Program-made: the position numbers and the translations under genes
Notes under the pieces: model-generated
Seen by the model: the letters and a program-made list of their open reading frames with translations, nothing else
Databases searched by the model: none
What the model was told of the DNA's origin: nothing
Assembly: GCA_036563665.1 (NCBI GenBank)
Contig: DATCLY010000025.1
Coordinates: 26,077 to 90,076, forward strand
From: FEN-1219 sp036563665
Lineage (GTDB): Bacteria; Pseudomonadota; Gammaproteobacteria; Steroidobacterales; Rariloculaceae
Direction: 5' to 3'
Length of the DNA: 64,000 nucleotides
In this document: positions 25,930-34,398 of the stretch, in pieces
How the letters are laid out: each line of letters opens with the position of its first letter
Numbering within the stretch: the first letter of the stretch is position 1

Positions 25930-26813
25930 GGAGTTCTCCTGGCAGATCGTCGGCACCGTGCAGGAGGCCGAATTCGCCCGAGACACCGAGGCCGACGGAG
26001 CGACGCTGTCCGCGACGTATTACTTCCGACCGGTGGACGACTCCAACGGCCCGTACGCGCTGGCGCCGTTCCTGGACCGGAGCAGCCGCATCGGCGCGAC
26101 CTACTCGGAGGACAAGACGACGTCGCTCGCCCCGTCCATCTCGTCCATCGGACCGATCCCGCTGCCGCCGCGGCCGCCGGTCACGGTCGTCACGCGCGCC
26201 GCGGGACGGTCGTTGTCGGGCCGGTACGTGTGGCGCGAGTCGGGCTGGTACGTCGGCGCCGCGCTCGCCGAGACCGGTGCCGCGCATCCGGCGCCGCTGC
26301 CCACGCCGTTCAGCGTGCTCGGCGACGACCTCGAGACGCGCTCGCTCACGCTCAGCAAGTACGTCGCCCGATCCACCGGCCGTCGAGCTCTCCGCGCTGC
26401 ACGTCGGCCGCTTCGGCCGGTTCACCTACTCGCTGTCGGGCGGCGTGACGGCGAGCGATACGGATGCCCGGAGCGAGGTCGTCCAGACGCCGGTCCTGCC
26501 GCCGCCGCCCACTTTCCCGGCCCCGCCTTTGAACATCGTGAACCCGCCCGCCGGCGTGATCACCGTACCCGTCGCCTCCCCGTCCGCGCGGTCGGAGCGC
26601 TAGGCCGTGGCCGGGGAGCTGTTTCCGACGGCGGCGCTCGGCGTGCGCATCGGTTACGCGCGCTGGGACGGCGACGACGCTCTCGACAAACTCTATGACG
26701 TCGGCGTCAGCTGGTTTTTCCGGCGCCGCATCGGCGTGCAGGTCGGATGGAGCCAGACCGACTCGCGTCTGCCGATCGAGACCGTGACGCTTTCTCCGAT
26801 CGGCCGGCTCTGA
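25930..26813 (+). pseudogene. broken outer-membrane beta-barrel gene
   Basis: Three pieces of one barrel protein are visible. Piece 1, from about 25930, reads FSWQIVGTVQEAEF, SATYYFRPVDDSNGPYAL, SGRYVWRESGWYVG and ETRSLTLSKYV. A frameshift near 26385 moves to the frame of ELSALHVGRFGRFTYSLSGG. That frame meets an in-frame TAG at 26601-26603 and then continues with AGELFPTAALGVRIGYARWD, GVSWFFRRRIGVQVGW and a TGA at 26811-26813. Alternating hydrophobic strands and Tyr/Trp girdles indicate a porin-like barrel. The N-terminus with signal peptide is missing. One frameshift plus one nonsense codon argue for real decay. Confidence 0.65.
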
Positions 26814-26845
26814 GGCCGCGTCTGCCGCGAGCGCGCCGTGCCGCC

Positions 26846-27049
26846 CTAGCGGGCGGCCTGCAATCGAGGGCTTTCGGCCGGCAACGGGCCAACGCGCGTG
26901 CCGGGTCCATCGGCCGACGCGCTCGCGTCCCGCCCCTCGGCACGGACGGGCTCTAAGGCCTCGGAGTCTCCGGGCCGTCTCGAGAGGAACTCGGCCGCTT
27001 CGGCGTAAAGCTCGTCCACGAGGCTCGGGCGTCGGTTCGCGGGGTTCAT
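26846..27049 (-). CDS. possible small protein, unknown
   Basis: 67 residues from the ATG at 27049, which has an excellent ribosome site (GGAGG, six-base spacing). The first part, RPSLVDELYAEAAEFLSRR, would form an amphipathic helix; the remainder is low complexity (Ala, Gly, Pro, Arg). No family is recognised. The ribosome site is the main argument; codon and composition evidence is weak. Confidence 0.35.
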   Translation of the reverse strand: MNPANRRPSLVDELYAEAAEFLSRRPGDSEALEPVRAEGRDASASADGPGTRVGPLPAESPRLQAAR

Positions 27050-27422
27050 CCGTGTCCTCCAGGCTCGTCGATGGATGCGCGGCTCCCCCCGGGCCGAGGG
27101 GGCGCGCCGGAAACTGCGCCAGTCTTCGGACGCCGCGTTGCAACACCTGTGCCATCTGGACGTCACATCGCTCGCCGCGGCCAAGGCCCCGTTCCACACG
27201 GGCTTTCGTCAAGTGCCGCGAGCGGCCCCTCGGGCGGCGACACGCGCGGTGCACCGCGACGGCGCAGGCGGACCGCGGCGAAGCCTCCTGACGGCGCACG
27301 GCGGTGGGGAAGAGCGGCACGGCGCTGCCGCCCGGCGAGATAGGGGGAGCGGCGCGGCCCCGTCACCGGCCGAGACGCGCCGCGGCGTCCAGCCCCTCGG
27401 CGCGCCCCGCGGGGCGGCCGCG
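27050..27422. other. intergenic stretch without a supported gene
   Basis: Between the possible small gene and the flavin split-barrel gene I see only GC-driven open frames. No RNA gene or strong hairpin was recognised. Confidence 0.35.
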
Positions 27423-27881
27423 TCAGTCGCGCTTCATCTTCAACAGCGCCCCGCCGAAGAACCCTTCGACGCTGTCGAGCTCGATGATCAGCGCATTCCC
27501 TTTGCGCTCCTTGTCCTGACTCTGCTCGAACGGATGCGCGTTCTCGTAGACGCGCTTGCGGACCTCTTCGCTCGTGTCGATGCGTGCACGGCCCCTGAAG
27601 ATCATGAAGTCGCGTCCGTCTTCACGGAAATCGCCGTAGATGAGCGCCACGGCGGGATTCCTCTTCACCGCGGCGAGAATCGGGCCATCGGGCATGCGCA
27701 CCCAGATCGCGAGGGCCGTGTCGCTGTACGCCTGCGTGCTGCCGCGATACGAGAGCTTGGGCGCGTTGTTCTCGTCGACGTACGCGATGGCGATGGGCTT
27801 CCTGCGCTCGAACGCCGTGTTCACGGCCTTCTTCATCTCCTCGGACAGCTTGAGCTCGGTCAGGACGGGTGGTGCGCTCAT
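27423..27881 (-). CDS. pyridoxamine 5'-phosphate oxidase-like split-barrel protein
   Basis: 152 residues from the ATG at 27881, seven bases after GGGAG. FMN-binding split-barrel family: PIAIAYVDENNAPKLSYRG, ALAIWVRMPDGPILAAVKRN, VALIYGDFREDGRDFMIFRG and a C-terminal IIELDSVEGFFGG. Family members bind FMN or F420 and act as oxidases, general-stress proteins or flavin reductases. This one lacks a signal peptide and is cytoplasmic. Substrate not predictable. It is separated from the ATPase gene upstream by about 140 bases. Confidence 0.85.
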   Translation of the reverse strand: MSAPPVLTELKLSEEMKKAVNTAFERRKPIAIAYVDENNAPKLSYRGSTQAYSDTALAIWVRMPDGPILAAVKRNPAVALIYGDFREDGRDFMIFRGRARIDTSEEVRKRVYENAHPFEQSQDKERKGNALIIELDSVEGFFGGALLKMKRD

Positions 27882-28022
27882 CTATCGACTCCCTGTTATT
27901 CGACGCGAGATGATATCGCAGGCGCCCGGCACGGCGACCCCGCGCGGCAGTCGACTGCCGCCTCCCGCGTCGCTCAGGACCTTCACGGACGGCGCGCCAC
28001 CGCCACGGCCCGCGGCCAGCCC

Positions 28023-29069
28023 TCAGCGCACCACCTCGCTGAGCCTGCGCGCCAGCGCTTCGATCCTGAGCAGCGCCTGCATGTCGTTCTTCCGCGAGGC
28101 GTGCTCCATCGCCGCGAAGAGGTGCGATTGCTCGAGCTCGAGGCGCTCCGGATGCCGCTCGAGCAGCGTCACGTAGTGCGTGAACACGCGCTCGGGATCG
28201 ATCTCCGTGCGGCGCGCCACGGCGTGGCGGACCACGGCATGCAACGTGTAGCGCCCCTCCACCGGCTGCTGCACGAGGCGCCACCGCTCGAGCTCCGCGA
28301 GCGCCGCGCCGAGCCGCGCGACGCCCGCGAGCTCGGCGAGCGACGCCGTGTCGACGTGATCGCCTTCCACGTGCGCGAGCACCGCGAGCGCGCGCCGCGC
28401 GGCCGTGCTCAAGCGCGGCCACGCCCACTCGATGAGCAGCGCGATCTCGGGAAGGTCGTCCTCGTGCTCGAGCGCGCGCACCCGGGTCACGCCGGCGTCG
28501 CGCAGGAATGCCGCGAGCTCCTTCACGCTCGCCGCGCGCGACGCCACGATGCCGTCCGCGATGTCGAGCGCGAGCGGGTTCCAGCGCAGCAGACGCGTGA
28601 GCGCCGCCACGCGCGGGAACGCGGTCTCGCCCGATGTGACGAGCGGCGCCACCACGGGGAAGATGAACACGCCCGCGAGCAGGCAGCGGCGGGCGGTGAT
28701 GACGAAGGTGGCCTTGCAGTCGGGCAGCGCCTCGAACAGGCGCGCCACGGCCGCGTCGTTCTCGTGGTTGTCCAGGACGATGAGCCGCTCGGGGCCCTGC
28801 GCCAGGAACTCCGCCAGGCGCTGCACGCGGCCGTCGCCGCGCCCCGTGCCGAACCGGAGCGCCAGCATCTCGCTCAGCGTGTAGAAGCCCCAGGCGCCCG
28901 AGCGGAACCAGTCGATGCGGCCGCCGAACGCGGCCCGCAGCCGGTGCCCGAGCGCCGCCGCCAGCATCGACTTGCCGCTGCCGCCCGCGCCGACGAGCGC
29001 GATGCGCGTGGGGCGCGTGGCGAGCACCGTGCTCGCGAGCGTCGCGAGCTCTGCGCCGCGACCCTTCAT
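28023..29069 (-). CDS. STAND-type (NB-ARC-like) ATPase
   Basis: 348 residues from the ATG at 29069; the frame is open to a TTG at 29168, and the extra 33 residues (ending PPRPRG) look like an interdomain linker. P-loop GAGGSGKS at 27-34, Walker B-like LIVLDNHEND, sensor-like FVITARR, then a helical GxP-type region (WNPLALDIADG) and a winged-helix-like segment. This is the ATPase core found in CadC/AfsR-like regulators, normally with a DNA-binding domain in front and TPR repeats behind. Here both flanking parts are absent or truncated (it ends ...ALARRLSEVVR), so it may be a fragment or a solo switch protein. Confidence 0.65.
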   Translation of the reverse strand: MKGRGAELATLASTVLATRPTRIALVGAGGSGKSMLAAALGHRLRAAFGGRIDWFRSGAWGFYTLSEMLALRFGTGRGDGRVQRLAEFLAQGPERLIVLDNHENDAAVARLFEALPDCKATFVITARRCLLAGVFIFPVVAPLVTSGETAFPRVAALTRLLRWNPLALDIADGIVASRAASVKELAAFLRDAGVTRVRALEHEDDLPEIALLIEWAWPRLSTAARRALAVLAHVEGDHVDTASLAELAGVARLGAALAELERWRLVQQPVEGRYTLHAVVRHAVARRTEIDPERVFTHYVTLLERHPERLELEQSHLFAAMEHASRKNDMQALLRIEALARRLSEVVR

Positions 29070-29185
29070 ACCGCGGGGACGCGGCGGAAAGATCGAGCCG
29101 CGTCCCGCCTCGCGAGCGCGTGCTCGCGGGCGGGAGCCGGACGGCAATCTCTGGGAACGCCGGGTCAAAGGTATGCCAGGCCGAG

Positions 29186-29584
29186 TCAGCGCTGCGTGAG
29201 GTACGCGACGAGCGCGTCGAGATCGGCGTCGTCGATCTCCGTCTTGCGGAAGAACGGCATCGTCGCCACGCCGTTGCGCACGAAAGCCCTGACCGCCTCC
29301 GGCGTGAGATCCGTGCGATCCTCGAGCGCGGCCGGCACGGCGCCCTGGTACTTGTGCTGCAGCGACGTCGTGCCGGGCGCGTTACGCGTGTCGCGGCTAT
29401 GGCACGCGCTGCACCAGTTGTTGAACACCGCCGCGCCGCGCTCGACGAGCGTGCCGGCCGTCTCGTCGGCGGCCGTGGTGCGGCTCCAGGCCGCGATCGG
29501 CCGCGGCGCGTCCTGCGCGCTCGCCGCTGCCGCCGCCGCCAGCGCGCCCGCGAGCAGCGCCTTCGCCCAGCCCCGCGCCGTCAT
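29186..29584 (-). CDS. c-type cytochrome, electron acceptor of the flavoprotein
   Basis: 132 residues. The ATG at 29584 overlaps the flavoprotein TGA (ATGA), so the two are coupled. Signal peptide about 1-23; single heme motif CSACH at 58-62; likely axial Met109 in VATMPFF. The small monoheme fold matches the cytochrome subunit of p-cresol methylhydroxylase-type flavocytochromes, where it takes electrons from the FAD subunit and passes them to the respiratory chain. Last gene of the operon. Confidence 0.88.
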   Translation of the reverse strand: MTARGWAKALLAGALAAAAAASAQDAPRPIAAWSRTTAADETAGTLVERGAAVFNNWCSACHSRDTRNAPGTTSLQHKYQGAVPAALEDRTDLTPEAVRAFVRNGVATMPFFRKTEIDDADLDALVAYLTQR

Positions 29585-31173
29585 GCGCGCGTCTCCCGCA
29601 GATGCCGCGGCCAGATGTCGTAGCGGCCCGGCGAGATGATCCCGTTCGGGTCGAGCGCGTCCTTCAACGCCTGGTGCAGCCGCTGCAGCGTCCCGCCGTT
29701 CCAGCCGAACATCTGCATGCCGAGCGCCTGGAAATGCGCGTGGATGCGATACACGGGCCAGCCGTTCGCGGAGCACTCGCGCACCAGCCGCTGGAACAGC
29801 GCCCGGATCCGGCGGTTGCCCTCGGCGTTGCGATAGGTCGGCACCGCGTGGAAGCAGATCATCGTGCGCGGATGGAACATGAGCCCGCCCACGAACGACG
29901 GCGTCATGCCCATCTCGCCGTAGATCTTGCCGGTCACGTCCGCGAGCGCGATGAGCTCCTCGCCGCGCGGCGGGATCATCGGCGAGAAGTCGAGGTGGCC
30001 CTCGCTCGGGACCGCGGTCGGCGAGCTGCGCGAGCCGAAGAGATTGAGCGACGGTATGCCGAGCCGCGCCTTGTCCGGCACCGCCTCCACCTGCTCGTCC
30101 GTGAGCGGGAAAGTGTAGGACGCCGTCTCGCGGAACTGCACGCCGGCGATGTGGCCGAGCCGGTCCTTGGTGTGCTCCCACTGCGCCGCGATGACCTTCT
30201 GCGGGCCGTAGTACACCCAGGTGGCGCTCCAGAACGGCCGGCCGTTCGCGTGGCGATCCCAGTCCGCATCCGACGCGCCGCCCGAGGTGCGCAGCCGCAC
30301 GAGCTCGGGATCGTCGGAGCCGTTCATCACGGGGCTCGCCACCGTGGTCTGCGACGGGATGATGTGCGCGCACATGAGGCTGTGCAGCGCGTCCACGAGC
30401 GGCACCACGTCGCGGCGCTTCGGCACCGTGACGTTCACCTGCAGCGCCGCCTCCGGCTCCTCCATGAGCCAGAAGCCCATCTTCGTGACGATCCCGAGAT
30501 TCGACTGCGAGAAGATGCCGTCGACCCACGGCCCCAGGCCGTACTTGAAGAGCTGCCAGGTCTTCGCGCCCGGCGCGGCGCCCATGCCCGTGCGCACCAC
30601 GTCGCCGTTCGCGAGCACGACTTCCATGCCGCAATGCGCGTCGAAGTGGTCGCGGTAGTCGACGTCCGTGTAGCCGCCGCCGCGGTCGAGCGCGTTGCCC
30701 ACGAGGCCGCCCCAGCCCGGATCGGCCGTGTCGATCCAGAGGCGGATCCCGTTCGTGCGCAGGTACCGGTAGAGATCGAAGTAGCTGACGCCCGGCTCCA
30801 CGAGGCAGGTCTTGTCGCGCTCGTTCACGTCGAGGATGCGGTTCATGCGCTTGAGATCCAGCACCACGCTGCCGGAGTACGTGGGCGCCGAGCCGCCGTA
30901 GGTCAGGTTGCGGCCGGTCGAGATCGGATAGAGCGGGATGCGGAACCGGTTCGCCACGCGCACGATCGCCTGGACTTCCTCCACGGACTGCGGCGCCACG
31001 GCGGCCGAGGCGACGCGCTCCTCGGGCTCGCCCCAGAGCGGCGAGTAGGCGTCGCGGTAGAGCGCGACGTCCTCGTCGCTCGAGAACACCCACTCGCGCC
31101 CTACGATCTGCTCGAATTCGCGCAGCGCCGCGCGGAAGTCGGCGGCGTCGATGCCCGGAGGCGGATTCGGCAT
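29581..31173 (-). CDS. FAD-linked oxidase, 4-cresol dehydrogenase/vanillyl-alcohol-oxidase type
   Basis: 530 residues from the ATG at 31173, behind AGGGGGAACCGCC. FAD_binding_4 (PCMH) domain at about 56-230: PLYPISTGRNLTYGG, VVLDLKRMNRI, ADPGWGGLVGNALDRGGGY. It is followed by the C-terminal cap typical of the family, ending in GMQMFGWNGGTL and DPNGIISPGRYDIWP. Pairing with a coupled cytochrome c subunit marks it as a flavocytochrome that dehydrogenates or hydroxylates a para-alkylphenol (p-cresol or eugenol-like) with water as oxygen source. No signal peptide is visible; in PCMH systems the flavoprotein also reaches the periplasm. Exact substrate unknown. Confidence 0.88.
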   Translation of the reverse strand: MPNPPPGIDAADFRAALREFEQIVGREWVFSSDEDVALYRDAYSPLWGEPEERVASAAVAPQSVEEVQAIVRVANRFRIPLYPISTGRNLTYGGSAPTYSGSVVLDLKRMNRILDVNERDKTCLVEPGVSYFDLYRYLRTNGIRLWIDTADPGWGGLVGNALDRGGGYTDVDYRDHFDAHCGMEVVLANGDVVRTGMGAAPGAKTWQLFKYGLGPWVDGIFSQSNLGIVTKMGFWLMEEPEAALQVNVTVPKRRDVVPLVDALHSLMCAHIIPSQTTVASPVMNGSDDPELVRLRTSGGASDADWDRHANGRPFWSATWVYYGPQKVIAAQWEHTKDRLGHIAGVQFRETASYTFPLTDEQVEAVPDKARLGIPSLNLFGSRSSPTAVPSEGHLDFSPMIPPRGEELIALADVTGKIYGEMGMTPSFVGGLMFHPRTMICFHAVPTYRNAEGNRRIRALFQRLVRECSANGWPVYRIHAHFQALGMQMFGWNGGTLQRLHQALKDALDPNGIISPGRYDIWPRHLRETRA

Positions 31174-31198
31174 GGCGGTTCCCCCTTCTGCGCCGCGA

Positions 31199-31786
31199 TC
31201 ACGCGGCGGGCCGCGCTCGCGGCCCGATCACCCAGGAATAGACCGGCGCCGGTTCGATGTCATCGGGCGTGGCGGGCTCCACGAGCTCGAGCCGCACCGA
31301 GGGCGGTGACGCGGGCGTCAGGGCCAGGCGCGCGGCCTCGCCGACCCAGCGAGGGCCGGCCGCGGCCAGCATCGTTTCGGCATGCGCGGCATCGCAGCCC
31401 GCGGCCGCATGCGCGAAGCCGCCGTCCGGCGCTGGCGCGTGGCGCGCGCGCCGCTCCACCGCGACGCCGTAGTCGCGGGCCAGGAGCTCGAGGCAGAACA
31501 ACGCGCCGGTGCGCGTGAAGCCCGCGACCCGCCCGCGCCCCGCGCGCCACAACGGCTCCACCTGGTGCATCCAGGCGCCGCCGACGTCGCCCGCAATCGC
31601 CAGCACGCGCACGCCGCGCCGCTCCGCCACGGCCGCGAACTCGTCCGCGCCAGGAATCGTGTGATCGACGATGGCGAGCGCCGGCGGCGCGGCGCTCGCG
31701 AACGCGCCGCTCGCGGGGCGTGCCGCGAGGGCCGCCAATGCGGCGCCGTAACCCAGGAATGCGCGGCGGCTGTGCAGTGCGGGCAC
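31199..31786 (-). CDS. Tat-exported protein of unknown function
   Basis: 195 residues from the GTG at 31786, six bases after GAGGGGAG. SRRAFLGYGAALAALAARPA (6-25) is a twin-arginine signal. The mature part shows a short alternating alpha/beta pattern (PALAIVDHTIPGADEFAA, GVRVLAIAGDVG, GRVAGFTRTGALFCLELL). I cannot match it to a family. It starts the stretch leading to the flavocytochrome genes (25-base gap) and has its own -10-like element, so it may help assemble or partner that enzyme. Confidence 0.7.
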   Translation of the reverse strand: MPALHSRRAFLGYGAALAALAARPASGAFASAAPPALAIVDHTIPGADEFAAVAERRGVRVLAIAGDVGGAWMHQVEPLWRAGRGRVAGFTRTGALFCLELLARDYGVAVERRARHAPAPDGGFAHAAAGCDAAHAETMLAAAGPRWVGEAARLALTPASPPSVRLELVEPATPDDIEPAPVYSWVIGPRARPAA

Positions 31787-31809
31787 GATCGTCTCCCCTC
31801 GCGCGGGGC

Positions 31810-31815
31810 AGTATA
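31810..31815 (-). promoter_or_regulatory. -10-like element within the operon
   Basis: TATACT on the minus strand, 24 bases before the GTG at 31786. It could provide an internal promoter for the Tat protein and flavocytochrome genes. No clear -35. Confidence 0.35.
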
Positions 31816-31870
31816 AACGACCCGGCGGCGGCACTCGCGGCCTCGCCGCGCCGCCGTGTCGCGGGTTCCG

Positions 31871-33412
31871 CTAATGCGCCTCGGCGCGGCTCGCGGCGCG
31901 CAGGATGGCGACGACCTCGTCGGCGTTCGGGAGGGGTTGCCCGTTGACCAGCGCCGTGGCCTCGTCGAGCGGCGACCTGCCGCGCGCGTCCACGATGTCG
32001 ACCTCCGCGCCGTGCTCCACGAGGAACCGCGTGACCTTCACCCAGCCGCGGCCCGCGGCGGAATAGAGCGCCGTCTGGCCGTCGCGATCGGTCATCGCCG
32101 TGGGGCGCGCGATGCGCGCCGTGCGGCTCTTCGTGTCCGTCACGCGCGCGTTGATGTCCGCGCCGGCCGCGAGCAGGATCTCGAGCGACTTTATGACCTT
32201 GTCCTCGATCTCCGGGTCGTTCTCGAAATCCGGCGAGCGGTTGGCGCCGAAGTTGATGTTGCGCACGCCCAAGCCGGCGGCGGCCATCAACGGCGTCACG
32301 CCCATGACGTTCGGCAGGTCCACCTTGGCCCCGGCGTCGAGCAGCGCCCGCATCGCCTCGTGGTCGTGCGTGATGGCCGCGCGCAGCAGCGGGGTGGCGC
32401 CCGTGGTCAGCAGGTAGTCGGTGAACCGCGCGCTGTTGCCGCCCCGGCCAGGCCGATGCATGTTGAGCTGCGGGTCCACCTCCACGCCCATCGCGAGCAG
32501 GCGCTGCACGAGGTCCATGCCGGTGGCGGTCTTCGAGCGCGGGTGGGCCGGCGTGCGCGGTACGTAGGTGTTCATGTCCACCGCGAGGTAGAGCGCCGTT
32601 CTCCCCCACCAGTCCGCGTAATGCGGGTCGGCGCCGAGGTCGAGCAGCGCCATGGCGGTGTCGAACTCGTAGTTGTCGATCGCGAGCATGAGCGCCGTCA
32701 CGCCGTCGGGCGTGGGCCGGTCCACGTCCTCGCCGGCCGCGACGATGGCGCGCACGCACTCGACGCATCCGGCCCGCGCCGCGTAGAGCAAGGGCGTCAG
32801 GCCGCCGGTCGGGCGGTACTGCGCGCGCGGCTCGGACGTGATCTGCGCGCCCCAGTCGTTCGCGGCCGCCCGCGCGGTGGGATCCGCGCCGTGCTCGAGC
32901 AGGAGCCGCGTCAAGTCCGCGTACGCGCCGCCGGCCGCCCACATGAGCGCGGTCTGCTCGCGCCAGACCTCGCGCGCGTTCACGTCCGCGCCGCGCTCGA
33001 GCAGCAGCTTCGCCACCTCCACGGAGCCCGTGCGCGCGTTCAGCATCAACGTAGTCTGGCCGTCCGCGTTCGGCGAGTCGACCTCGGCGCCCGCGTCGAG
33101 CAGGAGCTTCACGAGCGCGGGATCGGCGGCCTTCACGGCCTCGGCGAGCGGGGTCGAGCCGTAGCGGTTCTGGACGTCCGGCCTCGCGCCGCGGGCGAGC
33201 AGCAGGCGCACGAGCTCCGCGTCGAGCCTGTAGACGGCCCAGTGCAGCGGCGTCGTGCCGTCGCCCTGGGCGGCGTTCACGTCGGCGCCTTCCTCGATGA
33301 GCTCGATCGCGATGCCGCGCTGTCCCTGCTGGATCAGGTCCGCGAGGCGGCTCTCGCCCCACGCGCCTCCAGCGGCGAGCAGCGCCGCCGCCGCCAGCCA
33401 AGATCTCGTCAT
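31871..33412 (-). CDS. exported ankyrin-repeat protein (second of three)
   Basis: 513 residues from the ATG at 33412 (GAGGAACG upstream). Signal peptide MTRSWLAAAALLAAGGAWG. About ten ankyrin units: DGTTPLHWAVYRLDAELV, YGSTPLAEAVKAADPALV, DGQTTLMLNARTGSVEVA, REQTALMWAAGGAYADLT, GGLTPLLYAARAGCVECV, DGVTALMLAIDNYEFDTA and more, with inserts at about residues 175-195 and 285-330. The same arrangement of repeats and inserts recurs in the other two exported ankyrin genes. It lies between the metallo-beta-lactamase-fold gene and the flavocytochrome part of the operon. A binding or scaffolding role in the periplasm is inferred from the fold. Confidence 0.9.
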   Translation of the reverse strand: MTRSWLAAAALLAAGGAWGESRLADLIQQGQRGIAIELIEEGADVNAAQGDGTTPLHWAVYRLDAELVRLLLARGARPDVQNRYGSTPLAEAVKAADPALVKLLLDAGAEVDSPNADGQTTLMLNARTGSVEVAKLLLERGADVNAREVWREQTALMWAAGGAYADLTRLLLEHGADPTARAAANDWGAQITSEPRAQYRPTGGLTPLLYAARAGCVECVRAIVAAGEDVDRPTPDGVTALMLAIDNYEFDTAMALLDLGADPHYADWWGRTALYLAVDMNTYVPRTPAHPRSKTATGMDLVQRLLAMGVEVDPQLNMHRPGRGGNSARFTDYLLTTGATPLLRAAITHDHEAMRALLDAGAKVDLPNVMGVTPLMAAAGLGVRNINFGANRSPDFENDPEIEDKVIKSLEILLAAGADINARVTDTKSRTARIARPTAMTDRDGQTALYSAAGRGWVKVTRFLVEHGAEVDIVDARGRSPLDEATALVNGQPLPNADEVVAILRAASRAEAH

Positions 33413-33444
33413 CGTTCCTCGCCGCACGCGCGCCTCCGCTTGCC

Positions 33445-34389
33445 TCACACGATGTCGTGCGTGAGCTTGTTGTGGTGTGCCCAGAGTCCCTTGTGGGCCG
33501 CGTACAGGAACGCCGCCGGGTCCTGGAACGTGCGCGGCAGCCCGTCGAGCACGCCGGCCTCGAGCATGTCCTCCGCGGTCTCGCCCATCCGCACGTGCTC
33601 CACCATGCGCTCGAACACCTCGAGCAGCAGGTCGTGCTCCGCCTGCACCTCGGCGCGCCCGACGACGGGGCCGTAGCTCGGCACGAAGCGCGTGCGCGCA
33701 TCGCTCGCCGCGAGCAGCGCGGCGAGCGAGTCCACGCGGCCGCCGAGCCAGCCGCCGCCAAACCAGTCGAGCTCGGGGTCGCGCGCGGGCGAGACGGCGT
33801 CTCCGACGGCGATGAGGTTCGCGTCCGGGAACGCCACGTAGATGTCGCCGTCGGTGTGCGCCTCGAGCAGATAGCCGCACTCGATGCGCCGGCCGCCGAC
33901 GGTGGTCGCGTACGTCGTGTGGAAGCTCTCGCCCGGCACGGCGGCAGCGGGCAACGGCCGCTCGTAGCGGTCCTCGGCCGGGAGGTAGTAGCCGGTGCGG
34001 AGGCGAATGCGGGTCTTCTCGTGCGCGACGATCGTGGCCCCGGCGCGCGCGAGCGCCTCGTTGCCGCCCACCTGGTCGAGGTGCCAGTGCGTGTTGAAGA
34101 GCGCCGCTACCGGCCCGCCGGGCAGCGCCTCGAGCGCGGCCAGGAGATCCGCGGTGGAGTGGGCCGCGCCGCTGTCGACGAGCACCTTGCCGGCGTCGGT
34201 GGCCGCCACGAGCACGTGGCCGCCGGCGCCCGCGAGCAGCGTGAAGCCCGGCGCCACCTCCGTCGCCGTGACGGAGCCTGCCGCGCGGCCGACGCGCGCG
34301 AAGCGCGGCAGCGCGAGGCCCACGGCCGCGCCCGCGGCGCCGCGGAGCAGCGCCCGGCGGCTCGCGAGCGTTCCCGTCCCCCCGCGCAT
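33445..34389 (-). CDS. Tat-exported metallo-beta-lactamase-fold hydrolase
   Basis: 314 residues from the ATG at 34389. SRRALLRGAAGAAVGLALPRF is a twin-arginine signal. The metal motif is HWHLDQ at 101-106, where the classical HxHxDH has Gln in the last position; later ligands include His in LLEAHTDGD and Asp in GDAVSP. A related motif without the change (HLHPDH) is present in the protein at 56576-57427. Exported members include quinoprotein-relay hydrolases and sulfatase-like enzymes. The Gln may change metal content or mechanism. It follows the DUF1552 gene by nine bases. Confidence 0.85.
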   Translation of the reverse strand: MRGGTGTLASRRALLRGAAGAAVGLALPRFARVGRAAGSVTATEVAPGFTLLAGAGGHVLVAATDAGKVLVDSGAAHSTADLLAALEALPGGPVAALFNTHWHLDQVGGNEALARAGATIVAHEKTRIRLRTGYYLPAEDRYERPLPAAAVPGESFHTTYATTVGGRRIECGYLLEAHTDGDIYVAFPDANLIAVGDAVSPARDPELDWFGGGWLGGRVDSLAALLAASDARTRFVPSYGPVVGRAEVQAEHDLLLEVFERMVEHVRMGETAEDMLEAGVLDGLPRTFQDPAAFLYAAHKGLWAHHNKLTHDIV

Positions 34390-34398
34390 GCGCAGGTC

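Noticed and set aside
26601..26603. The TAG as a recoded sense codon
   Set aside because: The same gene also has a frameshift and no N-terminus, so decay is the simpler reading.
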